Shown one piece after another: positions 9,633 to 19,958 of a stretch of 64,000 nucleotides of DNA. The DNA is from a bacterium (GTDB lineage Bacteria > SAR324 > XYD2-FULL-50-16): contig JAJRZQ010000037.1 in the NCBI GenBank assembly GCA_024275165.1, positions 1-64,000 of the forward strand. The letters run 5' to 3'. Each line of letters opens with the position of its first letter. Positions within the stretch are counted from its first letter, which is position 1. Both the position numbers and the translations under genes were made by a program. The notes below the pieces were generated by a model, which worked only from the letters and a program-made list of their open reading frames with translations, was not told the DNA's origin and did not search any database.

Positions 9633-10657
9633 TCGTCCTGAAAGCGAATGCGAGGGTCTACCCAGGCGAGGGAAAGGTCGGAGAGAATATTCCCCAACAA
9701 AAAAAGCGTACTCGATAAAAAGAGGGTCCCCAAAACGACCGGATAATCTCGTTCGGTCACGGCCTGATACCCCAAAAGACCCAGCCCATCAATATTAAAA
9801 ACCGTTTCGATCAGGTAACTCCCCGTAAAAACCAAACTAATATTATTGCCGAAGCTCGCTGCCAAGGGGATTAGGCTGTTGCGCAAAGCATGGCCGTAGA
9901 TCACTCGTTTCGGGCTTAAACCCTTGGCAAAGGCGGTACGCACATAATCAGCGCTTAGGTTTTCCAGTAGGCTGTTTTTCATCAGCACCGTCATGGCGGC
10001 AAAGCTGCCGACCAGGTAGCAAGTCAAGGGAAGAACGCTGTGATAAATCACATCCCACACCTGCCCCAAAGGGCTCATTTCGGCAAAGTCGTCCGAGGTA
10101 AAGCCCCGCAGGGGAAACCATTCCAGCCGCCCGCCAAAATAAACCGCCAAGAGCAAACCCAACACAAAGGCCGGCACCGCGTAACCTGTAAAGATTAAAA
10201 TAGAGGTCGAAGAATCCACCCAGGTTTTATCCTTCACCGCCTTTAAAACCCCTAAGGGAATCGAGATCAAATAGGTCAACAAGGTGGTGACCAAGCCGTA
10301 ATATAAAGAAACGGGAAGGCGGTCTAAAATGAGGTCGGCAACCGGCTCATTATAGCGGTACGAATCTCCTAAGTCGAAAACCAAAATACGCCCCAACCAA
10401 TCGAAATAAGCTAAAACCAGGGGTCGATCAAAGCCATAGAGATGGTTCAAATAAGCGATATCCTCTTCGGTCAGCCCTTCGCGCGCGCCGCCCCGATCAC
10501 TCACCACCCCTTGTTGCGTCCCCGCAAATTGGCGTTCCATCAGCGCTTGCTCCACCGGGCCACCGGGCACGACGCGGGTGATGGCAAAGGTCAAGAGAGT
10601 GATCCCGATCAAGGTCGGGAAAATCAGCAAAAAACGGCGAAGAACATAGCTTTTCAT
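9629..10657 (-). CDS. ABC transporter permease, oligopeptide/DppB-YejB type
   Basis: VLRRFLLIFPTLIGITLLTFAITRVVPGGP; multiple TM segments; SLIPLAASFGNNISLVFTGSYLIETVFNIDGLGLLGYQAVTERDYPVVLG. Confidence 0.9.
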   Translation of the reverse strand: MKSYVLRRFLLIFPTLIGITLLTFAITRVVPGGPVEQALMERQFAGTQQGVVSDRGGAREGLTEEDIAYLNHLYGFDRPLVLAYFDWLGRILVFDLGDSYRYNEPVADLILDRLPVSLYYGLVTTLLTYLISIPLGVLKAVKDKTWVDSSTSILIFTGYAVPAFVLGLLLAVYFGGRLEWFPLRGFTSDDFAEMSPLGQVWDVIYHSVLPLTCYLVGSFAAMTVLMKNSLLENLSADYVRTAFAKGLSPKRVIYGHALRNSLIPLAASFGNNISLVFTGSYLIETVFNIDGLGLLGYQAVTERDYPVVLGTLFLSSTLFLLGNILSDLSLAWVDPRIRFQDE

Positions 10658-10733
10658 GACCTAAAGCATAAGCCATGACCGCAGATTAGGCAAAGGCTTT
10701 TGCCAAACCCAGCCGAGGGGATTATAAAGGGGC

Positions 10734-11879
10734 ATGGAACGAATTTTAATCAGCATTAATGTAAGATGGTGGAACGCCGAAGCGGCCTATGCCCTCAATT
10801 TAGCTCAAGGCTTAAGCCAAGCGGGGCATCAAGTTTGGGTGCTGGCCAACCCTGATAGTCCACCAGCCCAAAAGGCGAAAGCTCTAGGCCTGCCCCTGAT
10901 CACGCATATCTTGTTGGATCGCTACTCGCTTAAAGCCCAATGGAACAACTATCAGGCTCTTTTAACCCTCATTCAAGACCTCGACCTAACCGTGCTCCAC
11001 TCCTTTAAATCCAACGGGAGCCACCTCTTCGGCTTTGCCCGCAGGCGCTACCCCGGGCTGATCCATGTCCGCACCCGGGGGGAGGCGAGGCCGCCTCAAG
11101 CTCATTTTCTCAATCGTTGGTTGTACGGTTCGGCTTTAACCGATGGTATCTTCGCCGCAGGAAAAAAGGTCGAGGGTTGGCTGGAAAAGCTGCGTTTAAA
11201 AAACCAGCTTATCACCTTGGCCTATTACGCCATGCCCCCCTTGCCGCCAAAGCAGAGCCCAACCCCCAACCCCCTGGGCTTGCCCGAAGGCAGCAACCTG
11301 ATCGCCCTTTTAGGCCGCGCGCAACCGGTCAAGGGGCATGCCGTTCTACTCGAGGCTTTTGCCCGGCTCCATCGCCCCGAGGCGCACCTGCTTTTTTTAG
11401 TCAAAGACCCTCACGAGTTCCCCCAGGTCATGGCGGAATTGGAGCGCAAGATTGAGGCCTTGAATATCAAAGAACAAGTACATTGGGCGGGCTTTCAAAC
11501 AGACCTCAACCCCTGGTTGGATGCCACCGATTTGGCGGTAATCCCCAGTTTGGACAGCGAAATCAATTGCCGTGCCGCCTGCGAGTGGATGAATAAAGGA
11601 GTTCCTTTGGTAGTTTTTCCTACGGGAAGTTTGCCGGAAATTATCGTACACAGGCATTCCGGCTACATCTGCGCCGGGCAGGAAGCGGCAGACCTTACAG
11701 CGGGCCTAAATTGGTTCCTGACCCAGCCCGAGCGTCTGCGTTCTTGTGGTCAAAAGGGGCAGGAGGCGTTCTTCGCGCATTATCAAATCCAAAAGCTCGC
11801 GCAACTTTGCCTTCATTTTTATCAAGAGGCGCGAAAAAAAGGGGCAAAGATTTTGCATAACTATATCACAATGACTTGA
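10734..11879 (+). CDS. Glycosyltransferase (GT4-like)
   Basis: LAQGLSQAGHQVWVLA..., LIALLGRAQPVKGHAVLLEAFARL, C-terminal GT1/GT4-type domain. Confidence 0.8.
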   Translation: MERILISINVRWWNAEAAYALNLAQGLSQAGHQVWVLANPDSPPAQKAKALGLPLITHILLDRYSLKAQWNNYQALLTLIQDLDLTVLHSFKSNGSHLFGFARRRYPGLIHVRTRGEARPPQAHFLNRWLYGSALTDGIFAAGKKVEGWLEKLRLKNQLITLAYYAMPPLPPKQSPTPNPLGLPEGSNLIALLGRAQPVKGHAVLLEAFARLHRPEAHLLFLVKDPHEFPQVMAELERKIEALNIKEQVHWAGFQTDLNPWLDATDLAVIPSLDSEINCRAACEWMNKGVPLVVFPTGSLPEIIVHRHSGYICAGQEAADLTAGLNWFLTQPERLRSCGQKGQEAFFAHYQIQKLAQLCLHFYQEARKKGAKILHNYITMT

Positions 11880-11918
11880 AGCAGCGGCGAAACTCATGAA
11901 CCCAACAGAAATCACCCT

Positions 11919-12356
11919 ATGAACGGTACAAAGACCCTTCTTCTTTTATTGGCGGTTCTGATCTTTTTTCAGGCCACCCCCCAAAAGGCCTTTGCCCAGG
12001 ATGAAGGCAGCCCGGCCCTACAAACCGTTGCTTTTTTCAGTATCGGTGGCGGGGCCGCAGGCGCCGGGTTTGGAATCGCTCTTTGGCTCTTAGACCCCCT
12101 AAACCCCTCGGCCGACTTAACCAACCTCGCTCTGCAAGGCTTTGCCGCCGGCAGCCTGATCGGAATCGTACTCGGAATTATGCAGTTGCAACGGCAAATG
12201 CTGCTCCCCCCCATACAAGACCAATATCAGGGACCCAGTGAGTTCGAGGGCAATGTGCTGCGTTATCGAGAAGAACAGGTTTTTTCCGACTTCATGACCG
12301 CCGGCAAGCCCTCCTCCCCCAGTCTACCCTTAGCCAGCTTCCAAATCCGCTTCTAG
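11919..12356 (+). CDS. Hypothetical protein with signal peptide and TM helices
   Basis: LLLLLAVLIFFQATPQKAFAQ signal-like N-terminus; two hydrophobic Gly/Ala-rich helices. Confidence 0.55.
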   Translation: MNGTKTLLLLLAVLIFFQATPQKAFAQDEGSPALQTVAFFSIGGGAAGAGFGIALWLLDPLNPSADLTNLALQGFAAGSLIGIVLGIMQLQRQMLLPPIQDQYQGPSEFEGNVLRYREEQVFSDFMTAGKPSSPSLPLASFQIRF

Positions 12357-12639
12357 CCCCCATAGGAGCCTGATTGCGCTAAAACTCAGAAGCAGTAAGG
12401 AGCCCATTCCCCTCCCTCGCAAATCAATCTGCGATACCTCTAATTTAGCGGGTCATCTCTGCCCCAACGGCAAACCTCTACATTTTCAGCGCTTCTTCAA
12501 TTGTAAAAATCTGTAAGATTGGATGAACAAAAGCGCGTCCGTATGATACGATACAGTCTCGTCTATCAATTCGGCTTAATCTAGAATATCTCTTTTAGAA
12601 AACGCTTTATTGAAAGAGGAGCATTCCCTTTTGAGAAAT

Positions 12640-12674
12640 TTAACCCCTTTGAGGCAAGTTGTTGAGAGGGGTTA
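12640..12674. repeat. Inverted repeat TTAACCCCT / AGGGGTTAA
   Basis: 9-bp perfect arms 12640-12648 and 12666-12674. Confidence 0.7.
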
Positions 12675-12677
12675 ACC

Positions 12678-12723
12678 GCTGGGGTTGAAAGCAGTTTTCC
12701 CCCCTTCTGCTTTTCAACCCCAG
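12678..12723. repeat. Inverted repeat, GGGGTTGAAAGCAG-type hairpin
   Basis: CTGGGGTTGAAAGCAG...CTGCTTTTCAACCCCCAG, stem of about 13 bp or more with a bulge. Confidence 0.7.
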
Positions 12724-12758
12724 TCGCGAGAGAGACACACTTTTATTAAAGGAAACCG

Positions 12759-12869
12759 ATGAAACTCCAAGCCAAAACAGCCCAACAACAAACCCCACTC
12801 CGCACAACCTGGCGCCTTGTTTTTACTCTCGGGGTCATCATCGGCACAGTTTGGATTTTTGTAAGATGA
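12759..12869 (+). CDS. Candidate 36-aa membrane microprotein
   Basis: MKLQAKTAQQQTPLRTTWRLVFTLGVIIGTVWIFVR*, AAAGGA Shine-Dalgarno-like motif just upstream; not in supplied ORF track (too short). Confidence 0.4.
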   Translation: MKLQAKTAQQQTPLRTTWRLVFTLGVIIGTVWIFVR

Positions 12870-12951
12870 ACTTAAGGGCAAAGGGCTCTGGCAGGGATGC
12901 CACCGAAAAAAAGGATTTTCCGAGCCCTTGCCCTGCCTCTAAAATCAGGTT

Positions 12952-15108
12952 TTAGGCGATCTTCCCCTCAGCTAGGGAAAGCGTGGTTACGGGGCTCCCC
13001 CCTAAGGTGAGCCCCTTCCCCTCCAGTTGAACCTGAAACTCCTCAACCCGCAGGGGGCAAGCAAAAAACTCTTCAATGGTAATCTCTGCGGCAGGCGCGA
13101 CTTCTTGGCCTGGAAGCTCTAACCGAGTCCCTACAGGCGCCTGGGAAAACAAGACCTCCAACTTTTTCTTTTTTTCGCAAGCCAAGACCATGCCCTGACT
13201 CTCGACTCCCCGCAAGGGGGCCGATTTCAGGTTACTGACCACTAAGACTTTTTTACCCAAGAGGTCTTCTGCTTGATAATGCTTCACCAAGCCAGAGACA
13301 ATGGTACGGATGTCCCCGCCGCCAAGATCGATCTTTTCTACAAAAAGCCGCTCCGCTTTCGGGTGCGGCTTGATTTCTAAAACCTCGCCGACCTTGATGT
13401 CAAGCTTCGCAAAAGCCACCAAGGGGTTGACGCTTGGCTCTTGTTTGCCCATAAACTTAGCCTTGAAGCCTTCGATTTCTTTTTTTTCCAACTTTTTAAA
13501 GAGGATTTCCGGCTTACTCGCCACCGCTTGGCTCAGTTTAGACCAATCGCAAAGGTTTTGCATCGTTGCCGTCGGCTCGCCCAAGAGGGTTAAAATCCGT
13601 TTTGAGGTCGTCGGCATATAGGGAAAAAGTAAAATTCCTACCTCTCGCAGCAAACAAACAAGGGCCACCAAAAGGGCGCGGGCGCGCTCGGGTTGTGTTT
13701 TAATCTCTTTCCAGGGCTCCGCGTCGTGAAAGAATTTATTGCCCCTCCGACCAAGAGCTAAAATCGTTTTCAAGCCTTCTTTCAGTTGTACTTTTTCAAG
13801 TTGTTGGCGAGCTTTTTGCGCCTCCTGTTGAACCTCTTTTAAAAAATCCTGCTCTCGCGGCGACAACTCAGCGGCAAAGGGTTGCGCTGGAAAATGCTTC
13901 TGGTAAAAAACCAAGACCCGATTTAAGAGGTTGCCGATATTATCAATAAAGTTGGAATTGATATCTTCTAAAAAACCGTCCCAACTAAAATTGCTGTCGG
14001 AGCGCTCTGGTCGATTAAACAGCAGATAAAACCGCCACAAATCAATGGGTAGGCCTAAGTCAATGACATCGGTACCAAAAACGCCAATTCCCCTGGATTT
14101 GGAAAACTTATCGTTCTCGTAATTTAAATATTCCGTGCTGTTGATATGGTGCAGCATGGTCCAATCTCGGCCGCTCCCCAACTGACTGGCGGGAAAAACC
14201 ACCGTGTGAAAAGGGATGTTGTCCTTGGCCATGAACTGGTAAAGTTCCGTGTTTTGCGGATCCATCCACCAATCTTGCCAAGTCTCAGGAAAGCCCCGTT
14301 TGGTAGCGGAAATATAACCAATCGGCGCGTCGAACCAAACATAAAACACCTTATCCTCATAGCCCTTTTTCGGTACGGGCACGCCCCATTTGAGGTCGCG
14401 GGTAATAGGGCGCGGGAGCAAACCCCGCTCGATCCAACTCTTGGCAACGCTATAGGCATTTGGCGCCCAATGCCCTTGATCATTGGAGCTCTCGCGGAAA
14501 CGGGTCAGACTTTCTGCCAACTGAGGGAGGTCGAGATAAAGATGGGTGGTCGCTTTTGTGATCGGCGCGTTGCCGCAAATTTGGCATTTTGGCTCTTTTA
14601 GTTCCGTTGGCTGCAAGAGTTTGCCGCATTGGTCGCACTGGTCGCCCCGTGCCGAGTCGTAGCCGCAATGAGGGCAAACCCCTTCCACATAACGATCCGC
14701 CAAAAAAAGTTGATCGTGCGCGCAGTAGGTTTGCTCGGTGGTTTGTTCTAAAATGTATCCGTTTTTTTCTAAATCCCGGTAAATGGACTGGGTGATTTCG
14801 ATATGTTCGGGATGGCTGGTGCGGCCAAAAAAATCAAACTGGATATCAAAGGCTTGGTACACTTTTTGGTGCAGTTCATGGTACTTGTCACAGACCTCTT
14901 GCGGGGTCATGTTTTCGTCCCTCGCTTTTTTTTCTGTTGCCGTGCCGTATTCATCGGTGGCACAGATATACAAGGTTTCATACCCCTGGCTGCGGCAGAA
15001 ACGCGCATAAACATCGGCGCTCAAGACACAGCCGATGATATTGCCTAGGTGAGGCACATTGTTGACATAAGGAAGAGCGGAGGTAATAAGCTTTTTGGCC
15101 ATGGTCAT
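12952..15108 (-). CDS. metG: Methionine--tRNA ligase with C-terminal tRNA-binding domain
   Basis: ITSALPYVNNVPHLGNIIGC, KFSKSRG, C-terminal DIKVGEVLEIKPHPKAERLFVEKIDLG. Confidence 0.97.
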   Translation of the reverse strand: MTMAKKLITSALPYVNNVPHLGNIIGCVLSADVYARFCRSQGYETLYICATDEYGTATEKKARDENMTPQEVCDKYHELHQKVYQAFDIQFDFFGRTSHPEHIEITQSIYRDLEKNGYILEQTTEQTYCAHDQLFLADRYVEGVCPHCGYDSARGDQCDQCGKLLQPTELKEPKCQICGNAPITKATTHLYLDLPQLAESLTRFRESSNDQGHWAPNAYSVAKSWIERGLLPRPITRDLKWGVPVPKKGYEDKVFYVWFDAPIGYISATKRGFPETWQDWWMDPQNTELYQFMAKDNIPFHTVVFPASQLGSGRDWTMLHHINSTEYLNYENDKFSKSRGIGVFGTDVIDLGLPIDLWRFYLLFNRPERSDSNFSWDGFLEDINSNFIDNIGNLLNRVLVFYQKHFPAQPFAAELSPREQDFLKEVQQEAQKARQQLEKVQLKEGLKTILALGRRGNKFFHDAEPWKEIKTQPERARALLVALVCLLREVGILLFPYMPTTSKRILTLLGEPTATMQNLCDWSKLSQAVASKPEILFKKLEKKEIEGFKAKFMGKQEPSVNPLVAFAKLDIKVGEVLEIKPHPKAERLFVEKIDLGGGDIRTIVSGLVKHYQAEDLLGKKVLVVSNLKSAPLRGVESQGMVLACEKKKKLEVLFSQAPVGTRLELPGQEVAPAAEITIEEFFACPLRVEEFQVQLEGKGLTLGGSPVTTLSLAEGKIA

Positions 15109-15143
15109 GCTGCGAGATTCAAGATTGAACCCCGATTATCGGC

Positions 15144-17642
15144 CTAATGGGTGGAAAGGTCAATCAACTCGGCAGGGTCTAAAATCAGAATGATATCGCC
15201 GCTACCTAAAATCGTGGAGCCCGAGATCCCCGGGATGCGCAACAAATAATCTTGTAGAGGCTTCACGACGATTTCTTGCTGGTTGACAAGATCATCGACC
15301 ACCAACCCCATGATCCGAGACCCGACTTGAATGAAAACAACGCTGACCACCGCGTCTTCTTTTTGCTCCTTTTCTAAATCCAAGAGTTGAGCAAGTCGGC
15401 TGACCCCAATGATATCGCCGCGCAAATTAATCGCCTCTTTATTTTTTAAGCGATGCAAGTCCGAAAGCTTAATCTCGATCGACTCCTTCACCGCTTCTAG
15501 GGGAATCGCAAAATACTGCCCCTTGTCCACAACCAATAAGGCATCAATTATGCTCAAGGTTAAGGGTAAAATCAGGCGGATTTGAGTTCCGTTCCCCAAT
15601 TCGGAGTCAACCTCAATCGCGCCGTGAACCTTTTGAATATTGGTCATCACGACATCCATGCCCACCCCTCGACCCGAGATATCCGAAACCTGATCCGCCG
15701 TGGAAAACCCAGGAGCGAAAATAAAGGCATTGATCGTTTTCACATCAAGCTGGGGGGCTTGATCGGGGCGTACCAAGCCTTTTTCAATCGCTTTTTGCAG
15801 CACTTTTTCAGTATTGACCCCCGCGCCGTCATCAATAATCTCTAAGATGACGCTGTTGCCCTGATGGCTGGCCTTTAAAATGATGTTCCCCATTTCAGGC
15901 TTGCCCGCCTCTTTGCGCTTTTCCACCGATTCAATCCCGTGATCACAGGAATTGCGGATAATATGCACTAAAGGGTCACTCAAAACCTCGGCCACCGATT
16001 TATCAATCTGGGTGTTTTCCCCAATCATTTGCAAATTGATGTTTTTCCCTGTTTTGCGGGCAATATCGCGAATGATCCGAGGAATTTTTTGAAACACCGA
16101 CTTGACCGGAACCAGCCGCATCTCCATCAAGGTATCTTGCAGGTTTTCAGAGATGCGGTTAAAGGCTCCCTCGACCTGACGCAAGGTGGATAAAACCTCA
16201 GGGGGCAGGCTTGTAGGGGGAATTTCGCCTAAGATGTGATTCAAGCTGTTTCGGGCGATGATCAATTCCCCGATGAGGTTCATGAACGAATCGAGTCGAT
16301 TAGAATCAATCCGCATGGTTTTATTTTCCTCATCCTTCTTAGGGACTTTCGGCGGCTCCGAAGTTGTCGCCTGCGCTTTTTTTGCTGGGGGTTGTTCCGC
16401 TGGGGGGCTTGTTGCCGACTTTTCCGCGTCAAAAGCCTGAGCAAAGCCCTCGGCCCCTAAGTCTTGCATGAGTTCAACCACCTGCATCAATTGCCCGATA
16501 CTCTCTTGAAAACGACTCGCCGCCTCCTCTTGAGAGATTTCTTCAGCCAAGAGACTGACAATCAAGCGGTTCATTTTGCCTGTTTGCTCCAATACAGGAT
16601 GAATTCCCTGTTTCTTCGCCCCATTATCGAGGGTTTTAACCGAGCGATGCAAGACCATAAGATCATCTGCGATCATCTTCCCCGCGATCAAGTCCGCCCC
16701 AATCGCTTGAATGCTGATCACCTGCTGGCTCGCCAGATTTAAAAAGGCCTTAAATTGAGCGTCGTCATTGCTTTGTACCTCTGCCTTAGGGGCTGGGGGT
16801 GGGACTTGCTCCTCCCCCTGGGCAAAGGGGTCGAGTTGGACGCATACTTCATTGATATCAAATATGTTATAGTCTTCTTTCATCTTGATCATGCCGATCA
16901 TGCTCTTCAATAGATCGACCCCCTTTAAAACCACATCCGCCATTTCATTGCTATACCGTTGCCTTCCTTTACGCACTCGGTCAAAGCAGGTTTCTAGTTT
17001 GTGCGCAAGGTTGGTGATCTTCGTTAAATTGACATAAGAAGAGGTTCCCTTGATGGAATGGGTAGCGCGAAAAACCTCGTTGATGGATTCGGCGTCGTCC
17101 GGCTCTTTTTCTAAATTGAGTAAATGCTGCTCAATCGCCTCTAAATGCTCTTCTGCTTCTAATACAAAATCTTGCAGCAAGGCGGGGGAGGCCTCTTCTA
17201 CGGGAGCGCTTTGAGCCGGCGCGGCTTGAGCGACCTCCGTGCGCGTCGGCGCCCCCTCCCGCTGTAGAATCGAGTCGAGCAGTTCCATTGTGGAAGAAAG
17301 CTCATAAGAGGATTTTTCCGCTGCCAGCAACTCTAAAACCATCAACTTCAACAGATCAATCGCCGGCAGCATTTGATCCATTAACTCAGGGGTCATGGCC
17401 ATCTCTTCTTTGCGAATCTGATCGAAAATGGATTCCAGGCTATGGCTGAGATGACTGATATCATCGAGTCCCATAAAACCGGCAGTGCCCTTGATCGTAT
17501 GCAGCACGCGAAAAATCCCGTTGATGATCGAAAGATCCTCCGGGTTTTCTTCGATGCGCAACAAATCGGTTTCGATGGATTCGAACGCTTCGCGAGATTC
17601 TTCTACAAAGCCCTGAATTAAGTCATCTAGTTCGTCTGACAT
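15144..17642 (-). CDS. cheA: Chemotaxis histidine kinase CheA with two N-terminal Hpt domains
   Basis: RVLHTIKGTAGFMGL and RATHSIKGTSSYV Hpt motifs; HIIRNSCDHGIE, DISGRGVGMDVV; C-terminal CheW-like domain. Confidence 0.96.
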   Translation of the reverse strand: MSDELDDLIQGFVEESREAFESIETDLLRIEENPEDLSIINGIFRVLHTIKGTAGFMGLDDISHLSHSLESIFDQIRKEEMAMTPELMDQMLPAIDLLKLMVLELLAAEKSSYELSSTMELLDSILQREGAPTRTEVAQAAPAQSAPVEEASPALLQDFVLEAEEHLEAIEQHLLNLEKEPDDAESINEVFRATHSIKGTSSYVNLTKITNLAHKLETCFDRVRKGRQRYSNEMADVVLKGVDLLKSMIGMIKMKEDYNIFDINEVCVQLDPFAQGEEQVPPPAPKAEVQSNDDAQFKAFLNLASQQVISIQAIGADLIAGKMIADDLMVLHRSVKTLDNGAKKQGIHPVLEQTGKMNRLIVSLLAEEISQEEAASRFQESIGQLMQVVELMQDLGAEGFAQAFDAEKSATSPPAEQPPAKKAQATTSEPPKVPKKDEENKTMRIDSNRLDSFMNLIGELIIARNSLNHILGEIPPTSLPPEVLSTLRQVEGAFNRISENLQDTLMEMRLVPVKSVFQKIPRIIRDIARKTGKNINLQMIGENTQIDKSVAEVLSDPLVHIIRNSCDHGIESVEKRKEAGKPEMGNIILKASHQGNSVILEIIDDGAGVNTEKVLQKAIEKGLVRPDQAPQLDVKTINAFIFAPGFSTADQVSDISGRGVGMDVVMTNIQKVHGAIEVDSELGNGTQIRLILPLTLSIIDALLVVDKGQYFAIPLEAVKESIEIKLSDLHRLKNKEAINLRGDIIGVSRLAQLLDLEKEQKEDAVVSVVFIQVGSRIMGLVVDDLVNQQEIVVKPLQDYLLRIPGISGSTILGSGDIILILDPAELIDLSTH

Positions 17643-17643
17643 G

Positions 17644-18009
17644 CTATTGCTGCAAGAGCATTTTTGTGTTTTCGATCAATTCTTCCTGCTTGACGGGTTT
17701 TACCAAATAAAGATTTGCCCCGGCCTTAAACCCCTGCATTTTATCATCCGCTTCCGCTTCGGTACTGACAATAATAATCGGCGTATTTTGATGCGCCTCG
17801 GTGGCGCGAATCTCTTTGCAAAAGGTGAACCCATCCATTTTAGGCATGTTGATATCCACCACCATCAAGTCAAACTGGTCCTTATGAGATTTTTCCAAAG
17901 CATCATAACCGTTTTCCGCCTCCGTAACCTCAAAGCCTGCGGATTTGAGCATTACCGAATGCAAATTCCGGACGATGGGCGAATCGTCCACAACAAGTAT
18001 TTTAGTCAT
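17644..18009 (-). CDS. CheY-like response regulator
   Basis: KILVVDDSPIVRNL..., LMVVDINMPKMDG, LVKPV. Confidence 0.93.
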   Translation of the reverse strand: MTKILVVDDSPIVRNLHSVMLKSAGFEVTEAENGYDALEKSHKDQFDLMVVDINMPKMDGFTFCKEIRATEAHQNTPIIIVSTEAEADDKMQGFKAGANLYLVKPVKQEELIENTKMLLQQ

Positions 18010-18017
18010 ATTTTTAC

Positions 18018-19907
18018 CTAATCAAGTTCTTCCAAAGCACTATAAACGGCCTCAACTAAAGCAGAATTTTCATCGTCTACAAGGTTCTTTAAGGGTTCTA
18101 ACGCCTTTGGATCTCCTAATTTTTTTAAGGCTTCCACCGCTTCGATCCGAACCCAGGTCGATTGATCTTTCAATAAAAGCAAGGCTAAATCCACTGCCAC
18201 GGGGAAGCCATGCAAACCCGATAAAATTTGCGCTATTTCAACCTTGACTCTTTCAGGGGGGGAAAGTTTCTGCTTTAGCATGTTTTCTAAAAATTGTATA
18301 ATCCCTTGTGGATTATCCAAAGCTTGCAAGCAGCGGACAGCCTCCACCTGAACTTGTTCAACCGGGTCTCGCAGCCCTTCTTGAATTTGCTCAATGGTGA
18401 TTTGCTTTAAGCTGGCAAAGACCTTTAAACTGATCACACGAATCTCTGGGTTTTCATCGCTTAAGCCCTTGGCAAATTTATCCATTTGCTCTTTTGGGTC
18501 GCTAAAACCAAAGAAGCTTAAGGCCCTCTTTCGTTCATCGAGACTCAAAGAGGAAAGAAAAAGCCCCAATGCCGAATTGGTGGTGGCATTGCCGATTTCA
18601 ATCAAAGCGTTGTCAATGGCCTGGCGAACCTCATCATCCTCTTCACTGTTTAATTGCGCCACTAAACTCGGGGCAAATTCATCCTTGGCAAAACGAGCGG
18701 CAGCGCCAGTTGCGGCAATACGAATCAGCGGGTTTTGATGCGACAACAGATGCTTGATCTCAGAAAAAGGAATGGGGAGGATCGGGGGACCCAATACATT
18801 GAGGGTCGCTAAAATTTGTTCCTCGTCCTCGCTGGCCAGAAATTGTTTCCACATCTTGTCCATCCCCTCGCTGGAGCAGGTGGAAAGCGCTTTCAAGGCG
18901 AGGGACTTTTCCATTAAGCCGCTTTGAGGGCTCTCTAAGAGAGCCAATAGGGGATCAATATTAGAGGGATTCAGGGCACAAATGGTTTCGATCAACAGGT
19001 CTTGCAATTCTCCTTCAACATAGCTGAAAGCGGGGCCGAGGTAAGACAAGGCCTCTTCCCCCATGTGCGCCGCCGTGGTTAAGGCTTGCATTCTTAATTC
19101 GCCTTTTCCCTTGCCCAATACGATTTGCAGGCATTCCAAATGTTTCTTGTCGATCAAGCTGCCATACTGATAAGTAGGGTGGGCCTTCACCACTCTTGCC
19201 AAGGCCCAAAAGGCCTCTTGGGTAAAGAGATCCAGCCCCTGATTGCAGCAGTGATTTAAAAGAGGCAAAAACCCGCGGGGATCGCCAATATGCCCTAAAG
19301 CTTTTAGAGCCGAGACCTTCACTAAGATATCGTTTGACTCAAGTTTGGGCAGCACCCTCTCAAAGGCAACAGGCCCCCCGATTTGCCCCAAGGCCCGCAA
19401 AACAGCGCATTGCATCCAGCTATCTCCCTCGAGATGTTTCGATAAAACCTCGATATGCTCCGCATGCCCCACATCACCCAAGCCATCCGCGGCAGTAGCG
19501 GCGACATTGAGGTCGGTGTCGTTTAAGGCGATCACCATGCCCGCTAAGGCCTCCGGGCTTTGGATCATCATCAAGCTGTCGACCGCGAATTTTCGTACAT
19601 CTCGGTCCGGGCTTTGGAGTTGCTCAATCAAAACTCCCACCGCAGGTTGACCTAAGGTCCCTAAAATCTCACTGGTTAGGTTGCGCAAGCGAACATTTTC
19701 ACTACCGAGATGCGGCACAATCTGCTGGGCGATCTCTTCTCCCCCCAATTTTACCAAGGCGGTGGCGCAGGCGTCCCCCACGGCGACAACCGGGTCTTTT
19801 AAGCCTTCAATCAACTCGGGAACACATTCAAAATAGCCGCCATCTTCGATATCTTCAGCAGCATACCGGCGATCGGCCTCACTCCCTTGGCTCAAGTCGG
19901 CTTTCAA
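18018..19907 (-). CDS. HEAT-repeat protein within che cluster
   Basis: Serial HEAT repeats, e.g. LVKVSALKALGHIGDPRGFLPLL, WVRIEAVEALKKLGDPKALEPLKNL. Confidence 0.88.
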   Translation of the reverse strand: MKADLSQGSEADRRYAAEDIEDGGYFECVPELIEGLKDPVVAVGDACATALVKLGGEEIAQQIVPHLGSENVRLRNLTSEILGTLGQPAVGVLIEQLQSPDRDVRKFAVDSLMMIQSPEALAGMVIALNDTDLNVAATAADGLGDVGHAEHIEVLSKHLEGDSWMQCAVLRALGQIGGPVAFERVLPKLESNDILVKVSALKALGHIGDPRGFLPLLNHCCNQGLDLFTQEAFWALARVVKAHPTYQYGSLIDKKHLECLQIVLGKGKGELRMQALTTAAHMGEEALSYLGPAFSYVEGELQDLLIETICALNPSNIDPLLALLESPQSGLMEKSLALKALSTCSSEGMDKMWKQFLASEDEEQILATLNVLGPPILPIPFSEIKHLLSHQNPLIRIAATGAAARFAKDEFAPSLVAQLNSEEDDEVRQAIDNALIEIGNATTNSALGLFLSSLSLDERKRALSFFGFSDPKEQMDKFAKGLSDENPEIRVISLKVFASLKQITIEQIQEGLRDPVEQVQVEAVRCLQALDNPQGIIQFLENMLKQKLSPPERVKVEIAQILSGLHGFPVAVDLALLLLKDQSTWVRIEAVEALKKLGDPKALEPLKNLVDDENSALVEAVYSALEELD

Positions 19908-19958
19908 GCGGGTGATGATTGCTTCTCTTTAAGCGGTCATAGGGCCTCAAGGTTTTCC

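Noticed and set aside
12890-12903. GGCAGGGATGCC shared with the MITE-like repeat
   Set aside because: Only about 12 nt of near-palindromic sequence; flanks do not match, so not called a third copy.
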